The position numbers and the translations under genes are program-made. A DNA stretch of 64,000 nt from Lojkania enalia (lineage: Eukaryota; Ascomycota; Dothideomycetes; Pleosporales): positions 620,001 through 684,000 of the forward strand of contig ML986581.1 in NCBI GenBank assembly GCA_010094045.1, given 5' to 3'. Under the pieces are notes generated by a model. The model was not told the DNA's origin. It ran no database searches and worked only from the letters and a program-made list of their open reading frames with translations. This document shows, piece after piece, positions 12,063 through 23,104 of the stretch. Positions within the stretch are counted from its first letter, which is position 1, and each line of letters opens with the position of its first letter.

Positions 12063-13325
12063 ATGGGGCTCTTCACGAGCAAAAAGCAAGAGCCCTTGCC
12101 GGATGTGGTGGTCACTCTCGCAACCTCGCAAGATACAGTCTTCCGACCCGATGACACCGTTTCTGGCCACGTCACTCTCTCCACACCATTTCCCCTAACC
12201 CCTCAAGCCGTCGAAGTCTCTCTCTGGGGCGAGTCCAAAGTCTGGATCCGAAGGAGCAGTTCGAGTTCTAATAATAGTACCGACTACCAACACTATCGTG
12301 ACAATGCGCCTCTCTTCACAGTGACATACAACCTTTTTCCAGATCCGCACCAGCTCCAACCGGGACAAGATTACAATTTCCCCTTTCATTTTCGTGTCCC
12401 TGAAGGAACAGCTTTCACTAGGCCGGAGTGTTACAGGGATCCCACGGAGCAGCCATATACCGTGCTACCACACAATCTGCCGCCAACTTTCTTCTTCGGC
12501 TACTCTGAGGATATTCCAGACAATGCAGGAGTATTTTATGGCGTTACCGCACGCCTTATAGCACCTGGAGTAGGTGTTGGCAAAGATGTCGAGCCAGTCT
12601 CCTCCACAATTCCCATCCTATTCCAGCCTCTGAATCCAAATGTACGATTTTCGCCCAGCATCCTCCGCCATACAAAAAACTTCACACTCGCAAGTTCGTC
12701 TCTCACCGGCGCGGAACCTTCAAAGATCGGATTTCGACAGCGCATGCACGATCGATTCTCCTCCCAGACACCGAAAATGGACTTTGAGGTCGCCGTCGAG
12801 ATCCCAGCCCGCTTGAACGCCGCACAGGAATTTCAATTCCGAACGTCGTTTGCTGTACTCAACAAGGGGGATAATGTAACGCATATCCCGCCAATCAACA
12901 TAAAGGTTCTCGATCTCAAGCTGCTGGACTTTACCTTCTTTCGCGCTACATATGACTGGTCCGCTTCAAACACAATGTCTGGTTGGCAACATAAGAATTA
13001 CAAAATTTACACGAGTCCTGGTAAACCGGACTGGACGGAACACGTGTATCGTGAAAAGAAGACAGCGCTCAACGCCATTCCCGAATCGCACACCATCGAA
13101 CTCCAGGAGGTGCCTGTGGTTGGAGAGAAAGGCAAGAAGGAGATGGAGCAAGAGACGAAGTGCGACGTCTGGTTCAACGCGCGGCTGCCGGGACAGACCG
13201 TGCCGAGCTTTGTGAGCTTCGCGATTGTCCGGGCGTACAGGGTCAAGGCTAAGATTGGCGTGGAAATTGGGGAGAAGAAGTTTGTCTACGAGCTCGAGAG
13301 TCATGTGCAGCATTTAGGGTCTTGA
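12063..13325 (+). CDS. Arrestin-domain protein (420 aa, single exon)
   Basis: The start ATG follows an ACCAAC context at 12058-12062. The N-terminal half has the arrestin beta-sandwich pattern: DVVVTLATSQDTVFRPDDTVSGHVTL, a feature of arrestin N domains, then a WGESKVWI strand and a PFHFRVPEGT strand. The C-terminal half (from about residue 240) looks like the second arrestin lobe. Fungal arrestin-like proteins act as adaptors linking membrane proteins to ubiquitin ligases and endocytosis. I see no obvious PY motif, so Rsp5 binding is not supported. The sequence begins MGLFTSKK, which fits an N-myristoylation signal (Gly2, Ser6, basic residues after), suggesting membrane anchoring. The closest functional paralog cannot be told. 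Confidence 0.85.
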   Translation: MGLFTSKKQEPLPDVVVTLATSQDTVFRPDDTVSGHVTLSTPFPLTPQAVEVSLWGESKVWIRRSSSSSNNSTDYQHYRDNAPLFTVTYNLFPDPHQLQPGQDYNFPFHFRVPEGTAFTRPECYRDPTEQPYTVLPHNLPPTFFFGYSEDIPDNAGVFYGVTARLIAPGVGVGKDVEPVSSTIPILFQPLNPNVRFSPSILRHTKNFTLASSSLTGAEPSKIGFRQRMHDRFSSQTPKMDFEVAVEIPARLNAAQEFQFRTSFAVLNKGDNVTHIPPINIKVLDLKLLDFTFFRATYDWSASNTMSGWQHKNYKIYTSPGKPDWTEHVYREKKTALNAIPESHTIELQEVPVVGEKGKKEMEQETKCDVWFNARLPGQTVPSFVSFAIVRAYRVKAKIGVEIGEKKFVYELESHVQHLGS

Positions 13326-13574
13326 GAAGCCTCTTGGGTTGGCGCTCTTTATTTTTCTATGGTATTTTTATACGATACCACTTTATAATGATTTTTATTC
13401 CAATTTTGCTAATCTTCGGTCTATTTCATCGTGCTGGACTTGCACCGTTGATATTCTGGACAATGCCATTCTACTTTTCTCACCAGTCTTGCATTTGCTA
13501 GAACTATTAATACAAGTAGTGAGGATTCGATATATGAGAGACAATTTTGTGAGGGACATATATGTGAGCGGCAT

Positions 13575-13795
13575 TTAGGTAAGCAGTATTTGGTGGAGCG
13601 TTTGGGTGAGCGATTAGTTAAGCGGTTGGGTGAGCAGGAAGGTGAGCCGGTAGGTGAGCTGGTGTCTTAGTGAGCGGCGTCTTAGTGAATATCTTAGTGG
13701 GTGGCTTAGTGTAGGCGGTATAGTAGGCGTCTTAGCGAGCGTCTTAGTGGACAGCCTGGTGGGCGGCTTGGTGAGCGAGGTCCTTAGAGAGGTCA
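13575..13795. repeat. Degenerate tandem repeat, 12-bp unit (block 1)
   Basis: A run of imperfect copies of a ~12-bp unit, approximately GCGGCTTAGTGA, carries variants such as GCGTCTTAGTGA and GCGGCTTGGTGA. The unit length is a multiple of three, so one frame stays open on the minus strand. That should not be taken as a gene. Confidence 0.75.
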
Positions 13796-13849
13796 TCACG
13801 AAGATGTCAGCGGGAATATGAGTAAAAACAGCAACATCCTCATTATATA

Positions 13850-14690
13850 GTGAGACTCACAGCGCGAGCGCCTTAGCAAAGACTTCAATATGAGCAGCGA
13901 CATTAGTCTCGCTGTTATCTCAGCAAGGATCTCGAAGAGTCACAAGAACCTCACTCGATGAGAATCTCAGCCAGCGAGAAATCCGCCATTGTGGGAACTT
14001 CAATGAGAACCTCAACGAGAAAATCGCGATTTGAGAGCACCGATGAAAATTGCGCCGACGTGCATCGACGAGCTATGCGAATTCCAATGAGAACCCGCTG
14101 ATATATGAAAATCTCGCCGAGAATGTCAATCAGGGCCCTAGTTCCTTATTATACATGAAAACCTCGCTCTCTTAGGAGGATCTCAGCGAGGATCTTATCG
14201 TGTATGGGAGCTTCAGTGGCAAACTCTTTGTAAGCGTGTTGCTCTCGTCTGAGCACCTCATTCTCTCATGAGGATCTCGAGGCTGTAATAGCGTATAAGA
14301 ATTTTAGTGAAGATCTATCGGATATCTAGCAATTACCATGATAATCTTAGCCGGCAAATACCTTGTCGAGAATCTCATCGAGAATCTCAAAGGAGAGGGG
14401 GAATCTCTGTTACTCGAAAATTTTATACTATACAGGGATCTTATAATATACGAGAATCTCAGCGACGATGCCAACGAGGTTTTCGCCAAGAATATCAGCG
14501 GGGACATCATTGAGAATCCCATGGCAAAAATCTTAACGAAGAACGTGATGAGAGCATATGCGCAAACATCGACGAGGATATCAACAAATCAGTGTACGAG
14601 AATCTCGCTATCTCGCGAGGATCCCAGAAGAATCTTCTCCGTGGAATGGTATAAAATGCCTGCATCTAACTTGCCTTATCTCTTCTGATG
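13850..14690. repeat. Degenerate repeat field built on GAGAATCTCAGC-like units (block 2)
   Basis: Many scattered and locally tandem copies of GAGAATCTC / GAGGATCTC occur, followed by a variable AGC, ATC or GCC triplet. Examples are at 14368-14391 and 14452-14463. The units are strongly diverged and interspersed with unrelated bases. This field produces the open frame at 14338-14688, which I do not consider a gene. Confidence 0.6.
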
Positions 14691-14791
14691 GCAATAATTT
14701 ACCTCACAAAATATTGCGTCCTGGAATCAGGATTTTTGAATAACTATCACTACATAATCAAGTCCCACAGAATGTCCCTACGAACCTTCAT

Positions 14792-15754
14792 TTAGAACCA
14801 ATCCGTAATGTCGTGCCAGATATCTTTGGCCTTGTCTTCCACCTTCTCAATTATTTTGATCAAACCCCTCTTAATCAGCCACTCGTAGAATTCCTTACAA
14901 TTGCCGGCCGTTTCAAGAGTTGCTTTCAGGGCATCAATGCTTCCAAATAGCTCTTTCAGACTGACCGTCCGGATGACGACCTCCCAGTCCGATGGTGGCA
15001 ATACGCACACGCCGCTACTTACATAGCACCCCGGATGCGTGCCAAACGCAAACTTTTTCAGATTTTCGCAAGTTCCAGTCTTCTCGCCCGTGGCATATGG
15101 AATCAAGTTCCGCTGCAAGCACAGCATCGTCTTGGTAATCCAAGCTTTGCCTGAGCTTGAAAATTCGGGGCGCGCATCGGTGAATTTCGTGCAATATTTT
15201 AATCCATACCCGATCGGATATCCACTCGCGCCGCATTGCACTTTCTTTTCGAGACAGTCTGGGTAGAATGTACATGTATTTTCCGCAGGGTTCGTGCATG
15301 ATGGTGGGTCGGAGCCTGCGGATTTTACGCAGCATCGGATAGTAGAGTCGCCCGGGCAGTGGCCGGAAACAAATGAACCTCCTGCACAGCCTTGATGCGT
15401 GTGACGACATAGAGAGTTAGAGTAGGGAGCCGAACATTTCTTAGGGACACAGCATTGGACGTTGACAGGATCTAGGATGAATTGTCAGAATTTGTATAAG
15501 AAGCGGACATGAAAGAATATAATACCATTTGGACAGTAGCCATCCGGGTAAGCTATTCCAGCGCAGTTGGATGTCTTCTGACATGTGCCGACACCCTAGG
15601 CATTCATATGAGCTCGAAGCCAAAACGCAATTGCGAAATGAGGTAGGCATACTTCTGGGGCTTCGCAATAATCGCCGATTTCTCGAGGTAATTGATGAGT
15701 AGCAGGTGTGGCAAGGGCAGCCAATGAAAATGGTAAAATGAAATAGATCTTCAT
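14792..15754 (-). CDS. Small secreted cysteine-rich protein (283 aa, three exons)
   Basis: Minus-strand exons are 15754-15653, 15595-15526 and 15471-14792, with introns of 57 and 54 bp. The joined length of 852 nt closes in frame. A signal peptide is clear (MKIYFILPFSLAALATPA). The mature protein starts with two short cysteine modules of the type C...C...GYCPxDxxVxCC: GYCPNDPVNVQCC, then GHCPGDSTIRCC. Such modules are common at the N-terminus of secreted fungal proteins. A larger domain with ~9 Cys follows (GLKYCTKFTDARPEFSSSG, then CYVSSGVCVLPPSDW) and a charged helical tail (IIEKVEDKAKDIWHDI). I recognise the overall architecture as fungal-secreted but cannot assign a function. It could be a cell-wall-active protein or an effector. 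Confidence 0.8.
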
Positions 15755-16856
15755 GGCGTTATATTGTCAAGGGACTACCAAAAAATCTGGTGCCGTCAAT
15801 CTCGCAGATGTTGACGGCTATGAGGGATCGGAGCGGGGTGGCTTTTGTATTGCAACCCCTACTCGCCACCTCGCCAATGGTATAATTTTGTGAACAGTCC
15901 TCGGAATAGAATACGAGACCTTAGGACGTGGAAAATACGAATGTATCTGAAGATCTTCCAGGCATGCTGTTCTTACCAATGCGGGTCTTGCAGGGATCTG
16001 GTCGTAAAGTGAGATTTGCGTGTTGCTAACAGTAGCAGACCGCAATTCGCATATGATCTCCTGAAAAGGTTCCTTTCAATAAGTAGAACTCCTATTGAAT
16101 GCTTATTTGAATTTAACTTGCTCAGGCGCGATTTAAGTTAAGCCCAATTTCCACCAGCATCACACGCCTCGAGCTTGCGGTTAGATGTCAACCAGATCTT
16201 CTAGCACAATGTAATGTCACTTTTTATGTTGCTCGAAATACATCAGTAGCGTGAGAAACCCAGATTTTAGTGGAGGATCAAGCGAGAATCTGGTTTCAAA
16301 ACACGAGGGCCGTGCCACAGTAATTACCGTTGTTTTGGGATGCATGAGGCTGTGTAAGAAAATGGTGAAAATACTAAAAAGAATGCGAAGAATGCGAACA
16401 TAATTGTTGTAGAAGTCGGATGATTCCTCTGAACTGTCGAGAAGCTCAGAATTTCCTAGTAACTTCCTTGGTCACCTTTTTTGGTATGTCCGTCTTGCAT
16501 TGAGCCTTGGATCGAAGCCATCACTTAGTTGTCGAAGTTCAATCTGATTTGCTTGCCCCCTGTATCCTCTCAAATACGCTAACCGAAATGGTTATGGATT
16601 TTCCGAGGATTGTTATCACACCCGCGCCTTTCGTCTTTTTGAGACGTTTTTATCAAGACCGAGCTCAAGGCGCCGCTTTAGAACGTATACCAGTTTTCTC
16701 CAATAATGGGCACTGCCTAGGTGCCGGAAAAATGCCTTCTTAGAGTTGAAATGTCGAACCTAGGCTACACATGGGTTGAAGTCTCGGAAATCATACAGTT
16801 CACACCCAGGAATGCCGGTTCCCTTTCCTGTTATCTTGAACTCGTATACCCATGAA
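15755..16856. other. Intergenic, nothing recognised
   Basis: This is the 5' flank of the secreted-protein gene. There are only short open frames without motifs. Confidence 0.5.
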
Positions 16857-18065
16857 TTAATCAGATATGTCAATAGAAACATCTAGAGACTCTTGCTTAA
16901 TTAGTGCTACTGGAGAAGAATATTCGACTTTGGTAAGATGAAGACGCAGCTTTATACGTGACGTGAAGACTCGGTAGCATCTGTGGCATTCCGCTCCCGT
17001 AGTAGACACATCTCTACGTTTAATGGCTGTCAATTTCTGTTTGATTTCTCTGGTAGCTAGGCGGTCTGCACGATTATAGATTAGCATGCAGCTTATTAGA
17101 TTGAGAAGATCTACGGGCTAGTCTTGCGATATCTTAAATGGCTTTAGGCCTCCGGCTGATGCTGAGTCTTCCAGCGTGCACGAGCGAAAGAGAACGCACC
17201 CAAATGCATATATTTCAGACTTTTGATAAAATGCTGGGAAATTTCCCTGTGTAGAGATTTCCTGACATTTTAATAGTTCACAGTGTCAGCAAAATGCAAG
17301 GAGGCCAAAGACCATACTGATGCTTGATAACTCGGTGTCTCACGTTCTGAGGTGATCCTAGTTTCAATGGACTAGACATGGCTAGCAATGCAAAAACCTG
17401 TCACATATATATCGGGTACGGGTGCTTCCATTATGGAATTACATGGGTCCAAGAGAACTAAGCGGGCCATCAGCATACTGCGCGGGATTGGATAAAAAGC
17501 TACTGTTCATAGGTTTGATATCCTGATGAAGGACGCCTCTAGTGTAGCGAAATTCGAGAGCCACTACAATTTGGCACCCTATCTCGATGATCTGGTTCTC
17601 AATGAATCGCTCTAGGCAACTGCTAGCACGCCGGAGGATGATGTAATATTAAAGGGTCTCACCTAACGGCTCGAACGACGTGAATTTGTCGCTCGAGATC
17701 CTTCCATTTCTAATAGTACATAAACGAGGATATAGCCCTAGTCTTCAAATTTTACTCTAAGTCGTCGCGAACCGTAGCGACGTGTGGACTTCCTCTGACC
17801 GTGACTGTGTCCGTGCTCCTCAAGTGCTGAGTCCACATCATTGGTTTCAGAGTGCTTGCAAGCAAATACCTACACCATTTCAGTTACGTTGATAAGGATC
17901 CTCAATTAAAAAATGAAAGGGGCTGCTTCCGTATGATGTCGTTCCGTAGGACTTTGAAGACTTGGCCGAACCCTCCCGATCCAATCCCTCTGAAGATCTT
18001 GTAGGATGGCTCATTCGTTTCAAAAATGAGTGGAATGTTTGACATAATTTAAGACTCGAAATCAC
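16857..18065 (-). pseudogene. Decayed protein kinase gene with a zinc-finger-like tail
   Basis: Reading the minus strand, kinase motifs occur in order but in different frames and separated by stops. A glycine loop (FRGIGSGGFGQVFKV) is near 17985-17940. A catalytic-loop relative (VLHQDIKP, where HRDIKP is usual) is near 17540-17515. A subdomain IX segment (SEIYAFGCVLF) is near 17220-17190. A C-lobe end segment (DLLNLISCMLIYNRADR) lies near 17110-17060. The DFG activation segment is not recognisable. After the kinase the frame continues into a C-x2-C...H stretch (ECHRCYRVFTSRIKLRLHL), a partial C2H2-like finger. The many lesions make this a pseudogene. The intact family would be a fungal Ser/Thr kinase. 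Confidence 0.75.
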
Positions 18066-18971
18066 AATGCTGGAATCGAGATTGATAAGAGTTGAGGATG
18101 TTCAGTGTTACGGAAGACTAGCGGATAGGATTGTGCTGGAGCGCGTCCGTGGTTGTGCTAGGACAGATAGAGTTTAGTGCGGTGCCGCGACGGTCTCGAA
18201 TTCGATAGTACGCTTCTGGATCTTTTTGTACCATAGCTATACTACTATCACTATGATTGATGCAAGTAGATGGTGAAAAGGTCCAATCTCCTGGGCATTG
18301 GAACACGGCGAGAATCAAGGCACCATTTAGCTGTCCTCCATTGCCCGGGATTGAAGCATTTACAAACCGAACCATCATATTTCATTTTATTTCCGACTGA
18401 TACAAAGGCATAAGTACTACAACTAGCTAAAGGCCTTACTACATGACGATAATCTTGATGTACACCTTCGGAGACACGACGAGCTTAGAGGAGAAGGAAA
18501 GTTTAATTGAAGCTAGTACATATTCGATCTAGCCTTGAAACGCTCCAGGAACAACAGGTTTCGCTCAAACTCGCATGTATTCGTTAGGTGTGCGAATCGT
18601 TTGGATTCAACGATAGCGATAAGGCGCAGGATGGCACACTACGTCTCTTTCCTCGCCCTGCGTGTTCCTCGTTTGCTATTATCGTTTTCCCTTGACCTCA
18701 TAGCGCACATGATCGCCCTTATCGTCTTCCAGGATGGGCTAGCAACATGCTTCAAGCTCTATTGGCCGGGATGATGCGGCAAAGCGCCACCTTACATTCC
18801 TTGAGGCGGGGCAACACATCGTTATGACAGGAGCCTCCATCGTCTACGACTGGTTCATATATCTATTAATTTACGGCTGATGTCATATGTAGCACAGCTG
18901 TATATACTGACACCCACAGAATCTGAATACTTTCGAGCATTTCCATCGACCCTGAAGTACTTACGAAAGCA
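18066..18971. other. Intergenic, possible 5' part of the kinase relic
   Basis: An open stretch at 18118-18378 (-) has no recognisable motif. It could be upstream sequence of the decayed kinase. Otherwise nothing is seen. Confidence 0.35.
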
Positions 18972-20615
18972 ATGAAGCTCGCCAGAGATTTGTTGTCTGC
19001 CCATAGCGCTACCCCTACGTCCAGAGCTCTGCCTAGGATTGGTATCTTTGATTTACCGGAAGAGTTACTTGAAACAATCCTCCGATATGTCAAAGAGACG
19101 ACCACACCGGAACAGTTTTGGTCTTGCCTGAAGACTTGCCGACAATGGCATAGAATCGGTCTCCGTCTCCATGGACGCTTGGATTTTTCACAGTCAGCAA
19201 TCATTGAATCAGATATTCGTCGTTCTCAGATCCAGCAAGAATATCCTGCCACAGATATCAGGCTTTGCACCAATTACTCTTTGAATTCCCCTTCTCAGTT
19301 ATACCTTTCCGAACTTCGCTCATTGACTGTTCACGTTCTGCACACTCGAATTGCGAGCCCGTTCCGTCCAATAGCCGGCTTGGACTTTTTCGACTCGCTA
19401 GCCGAAAGCCTTCGATCTATAAGAAGACTGTCGACTTTCTCATTGAAGTTCGCAGACGAAGGTTGGGATTTCCCTCATCTAGACGTTCCCGCCGTTCTTG
19501 GTAGCCATCTGTCCAAGCTTGTTAAAGCGCTCCCTAATACGGTAGTCAACCTCGAAATTGACACAGCTGGGACGGATGTTCCACCAAGTGCAAACCTGTT
19601 AGATGGGGCTGAGGGGAAACATTTCTGCTTCCAACTTAGCAAAATTTTCTATCGATTGCAATATCTTAGGTTAAGGGTTACACATATCTGCAAGGCTGCA
19701 CTCCCTTCAGGATATGTATCTCGCCCACCGCCCTCCGAAAATGACGGCGAACAAAGGACGGATGACGAAAGAGAATTGTGCGCGCTTGCAAAGTCCTGGA
19801 ACATGCGGCAAATCACGCTCTGGCTGCCATCGAGGCAAATTGATGAGCACTGTCCATTAACATCGTCTCTACAAAAACTTATTAACCTCTCCACAGAGCC
19901 GAAGCCACTCGCTACCTTTGTCTATCAGAAAGAACAGCAGTGGTCCCAAAGGTCAAGCCTGTTGGAGTCAGGGTCGCACATATATTCCCATTTCACCTGG
20001 GAAGCAAAGCAGTGTAGCAGAGACGGAACATCTGCAGGAGGTCGAACCAGTCGACTCTCTGGGTACTCGGATCGTAACTATCGCTCGGGACTCATTCCAG
20101 AGCCGCCACTTGGGTGCATAGAACATGGGATCCTTCAAAGGGCCCCTCGAAGATATTTCCAATTGAGCGTGTACGACTACATACGATCTCCGTACCCATA
20201 CTTGGCCGAATGGCTTCTAGAATCGGCAAATAGATGGGCGCAAGACGGGCACGGGGGCTGTCGATATCCCGTTCCAGAATCTGACCATCAAAACAAGCCT
20301 TTCTGGAAGGGTTCCCATGAGATTCCGCCATCGGGGTCTGCACTAATGGCTGGCATGGCAAAAGGAGCAGGTCTCTACCACTGCCTGTTTCCAAAATGCT
20401 CTACACGATGCGAGTCTATCCATCACCTTCGAGGCCACCATTTGTCCGCGCATCCGCAAAAGCCGCATGAGGGTACATATTATGGTGCGCAACCTTGCCC
20501 ATCTGCGGGGTGTCCTCATGTTGGGCTGTGGGGTTTCTATAAGAAGAGGGATCTTGAGAGGCATCTGTTGGAGCACCACCGAAAGCCTTGTACGATGGTG
20601 GAAACTCTAGACTGA
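18972..20615 (+). CDS. F-box-like protein with C-terminal C2H2 fingers (547 aa)
   Basis: Single-exon gene starting MKLARDLLSAHS. Near residues 25-45, IFDLPEELLETILRYVKET matches the start of an F-box. This is followed by a WSCLKTCRQWHRIG segment, typical of the remainder of that domain. The middle is leucine-rich and unassigned. The C-terminus (about residues 460-545) holds two C2H2-type units: YHCLFPKCSTRCESIHHLRG followed by HHLSAH, and PCPSAGCPHV...KRDLERHLLEHH. F-box proteins recruit substrates to SCF ubiquitin ligases. Whether this one does so, or acts as a nucleic-acid-binding protein, is not decidable from sequence. Confidence 0.75.
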   Translation: MKLARDLLSAHSATPTSRALPRIGIFDLPEELLETILRYVKETTTPEQFWSCLKTCRQWHRIGLRLHGRLDFSQSAIIESDIRRSQIQQEYPATDIRLCTNYSLNSPSQLYLSELRSLTVHVLHTRIASPFRPIAGLDFFDSLAESLRSIRRLSTFSLKFADEGWDFPHLDVPAVLGSHLSKLVKALPNTVVNLEIDTAGTDVPPSANLLDGAEGKHFCFQLSKIFYRLQYLRLRVTHICKAALPSGYVSRPPPSENDGEQRTDDERELCALAKSWNMRQITLWLPSRQIDEHCPLTSSLQKLINLSTEPKPLATFVYQKEQQWSQRSSLLESGSHIYSHFTWEAKQCSRDGTSAGGRTSRLSGYSDRNYRSGLIPEPPLGCIEHGILQRAPRRYFQLSVYDYIRSPYPYLAEWLLESANRWAQDGHGGCRYPVPESDHQNKPFWKGSHEIPPSGSALMAGMAKGAGLYHCLFPKCSTRCESIHHLRGHHLSAHPQKPHEGTYYGAQPCPSAGCPHVGLWGFYKKRDLERHLLEHHRKPCTMVETLD

Positions 20616-21256
20616 TACCGGTAAATTAGTCTGGCACATCGGACTTTGACGATAAGTTGTGCCGTGCCGTGCTGGTGTGTTGGGTGTTAGTAGTATGGAG
20701 GAACGCTACCCCATCCCGCGCTCTGTGGGAGATGCCTCGGCTCATGCACGTCCCCAGACCCCGCTTCTCGGGTGGACCCCAAAAGCGGAGAGCTAGGTCG
20801 AGGGATTATCTGTGCTCTGTTTACTCAACCATGTTTCGTACGCACCTGGGACGTTGGACCTATCTATGGACTATCTTCTGATGTTGTGTTTTTAAACATG
20901 GGCTAAATGCAGCGGTAGGAGCAATCGGAATGCCTCCAGGCATGGTTTCAGCACTGAGAGGTGCTGGAGCTAGCTCTAGTAACAAGTCTTCTCTTCGCAT
21001 CGCAATCATAGCTCGTGGAGACTCTTAGCTGCGAGGGCCAATCCTCAAGCTAACTTGTTTTGGGCGGCTCCCCGGATTCAATTGGAAGCTTGTTCACCTC
21101 GGATTATTTGCTGACCTTCCTCATTAAACCATCGTCTCCGCTTCAGCGAGCACGACCATCGTCCCATGCCAGGAACATTACTATCTCGCCTTTCGACCAG
21201 CAGCCTACCTTACCTCTATTCTAGTCTTTCACAATCCTCGTTTTCCCCTGTTCGCA
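20616..21256. other. Intergenic; promoter side of the acyl-CoA ligase gene
   Basis: No gene recognised. The last ~150 bases are the likely 5' leader of the downstream ligase gene. Confidence 0.5.
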
Positions 21257-23104
21257 ATGGTCCTCAAGTCGCGGTGGTGCTATCCAACCCCACAGGTTTC
21301 TCTTCCAAGCTATATATTCGAATCGCCCACTACTCCTTTACCAACCACACCGATCCTCATATCAGTTCGAAACCCGGAAAAGCACCATCTTTCGCTCAGC
21401 GAATACCGTCTCTATGCACAACGACTCGCTTCTGGGCTACTACGCTCGGGTTTCCAGCCCGGTGATCGGGTTTTGCTATTCTCTGGCAACACGCTATTCT
21501 TTCCTTCGGTGGTAATAGGAGTAATTATGGCCGGTGGAATCTTCACAGGTGCCAACCCGACCTATGTTTCTCGAGAGCTGGCCTACCAACTTAAAGATAG
21601 CGGAGCCAGATATCTGGTCTGTGCCGAGGGGAGCCTGGAAACAGGCTTGGCAGCGGCAAAAGAAGCTGGATTGGGCTCTGATCAGATCTTCGTGTTCGAC
21701 GACGGGGTTGCAACATTTGAGGGCACTACCACCGAAAAAGACACTCCTGTCGGCAAGCTTCGACCTTGGACGTGGCTCCTTGACTCGAAAGAGAAGGGTA
21801 GGGCATTCCATTGGGAAGACTTGAGGACAGACGAGGAATTAGACAGAGTCATTGCTCTGAACTATTCCTCAGGCACGACAGGTGTTGCAAAAGGGGTCAT
21901 GATTACACACAAGAACTACGTGGCAAACTGCTCACAGCAAATCTTCATCGGCAGCCTATCACCGGATTACGCCGAACAAGTCAAGCGCCAGCGGCACCTC
22001 TGCTTCTTGCCCATGTACCATGCCATGGCACAAGCTATATTCTGCGTTAATTCCATGAAGCAGCGCATCCCGGTGTACATGATGCCCAAGTTCGATTTCC
22101 TCGAGATGCTGCAATGCATCCAGAAATTCCGGATTACAGACCTGACTCTGGTTCCTCCAGTCGTGGTGGCAATGGCCAAGCATCCCGCTTCGCGGAAATT
22201 CGACCTTAGCTCCGTGGAGCGCGTTGGCTCTGGGGCTGCACCGCTGGGTCGCGAAGTCTGTGTCGAGCTTGAGAAGTTGTGGCCGGATGGTCGAGTAAAC
22301 GTGAAGCAAGGGTGGGGTATGACAGAGTTGACGTGCGCAGCAACCATATTTCCCCCTACTGCCCTGTCACTTAGCTTCTCAGTGGGAGAGCTCGTACCGA
22401 ATTGTGAGGCAAAGATTGTACTGGACGATGAGGGGAAGTTGGAGGCGCCGCAAGGAGAAAGAGGTGAGATCTGGGTTAAGGGCCCAAATGTCATGAAGGG
22501 ATATTGGAATAAGCCGCAGGCGACGAGAGAGACACGTACGGAAGATGGGTGGCTCAAGACAGGTGATGTTGCGTATGTTGATAAGGAGAACAACTTTTTC
22601 ATTGTGGATAGGAAGAAGGTACGTGGTATTATAATTGCTGAGCGATTAATGCTAATTCTGTTTAGGAATTGATCAAAGTCAAAGGCTTACAGGTCGCACC
22701 GGCTGAGTTAGAGGCGCTGTTGTTGGATCATTCCGATGTACAAGATGCTGCGGTGATTGGTGTTACCATGTAAGTCTCGCATGTATATGGAATTTGCTAG
22801 GATACCACTCACCTGAAGCAGCAATGGCGAGGAGCTTCCGCGAGCGTACATCGTCCCGCAGTCACCAGCGAAAGCAACACCTGAAGCTGCAGAGCATATC
22901 AAGAACTGGTTAGCAGCGCGTGTCTCGAAAGCAAAACGGCTCGAAGGCGGTGTCTACTTCATAGACGCGATCCCGAAAAATCCGGTGAGTAGCATAATCC
23001 TTCTTGTAAGGGAGATTACTAATGAGTATTCTCAGTCTGGTAAGATCCTGCGGAAGATATTGAGAGAGAAGGTGGCTCTAGAGGAGACCAGGGCTAACCT
23101 GTGA
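21257..23104 (+). CDS. 4-coumarate-CoA-ligase-like acyl-CoA synthetase (565 aa, four exons)
   Basis: Exons are 21257-22618, 22666-22769, 22822-22984 and 23036-23104, with introns of 47, 52 and 51 bp. The joined length of 1698 nt closes in frame. It belongs to the ANL superfamily of adenylating enzymes, which activate a carboxylic acid as an acyl-AMP and transfer it to CoA. Visible motifs are [11 protein letters not shown] at residues 203-213 (phosphate-binding loop), [19 protein letters not shown], and the catalytic Lys of SGKILRK (about Lys546). The start MVLKSRW is the form I recall for fungal members. The protein ends -RANL, close to the -KANL peroxisomal signal of animal catalase, so a peroxisomal location is possible. 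The substrate (aromatic or fatty acid) is not readable. Confidence 0.9.

Noticed and set aside
13614..13799. 61-codon minus-strand frame, Thr/Leu/Arg-rich
   Set aside because: Product of the 12-bp repeat block, not gene-like.
14338..14688. 116-codon frame in the repeat field
   Set aside because: Open only because the degenerate repeat unit is a multiple of three. Composition follows the repeat.
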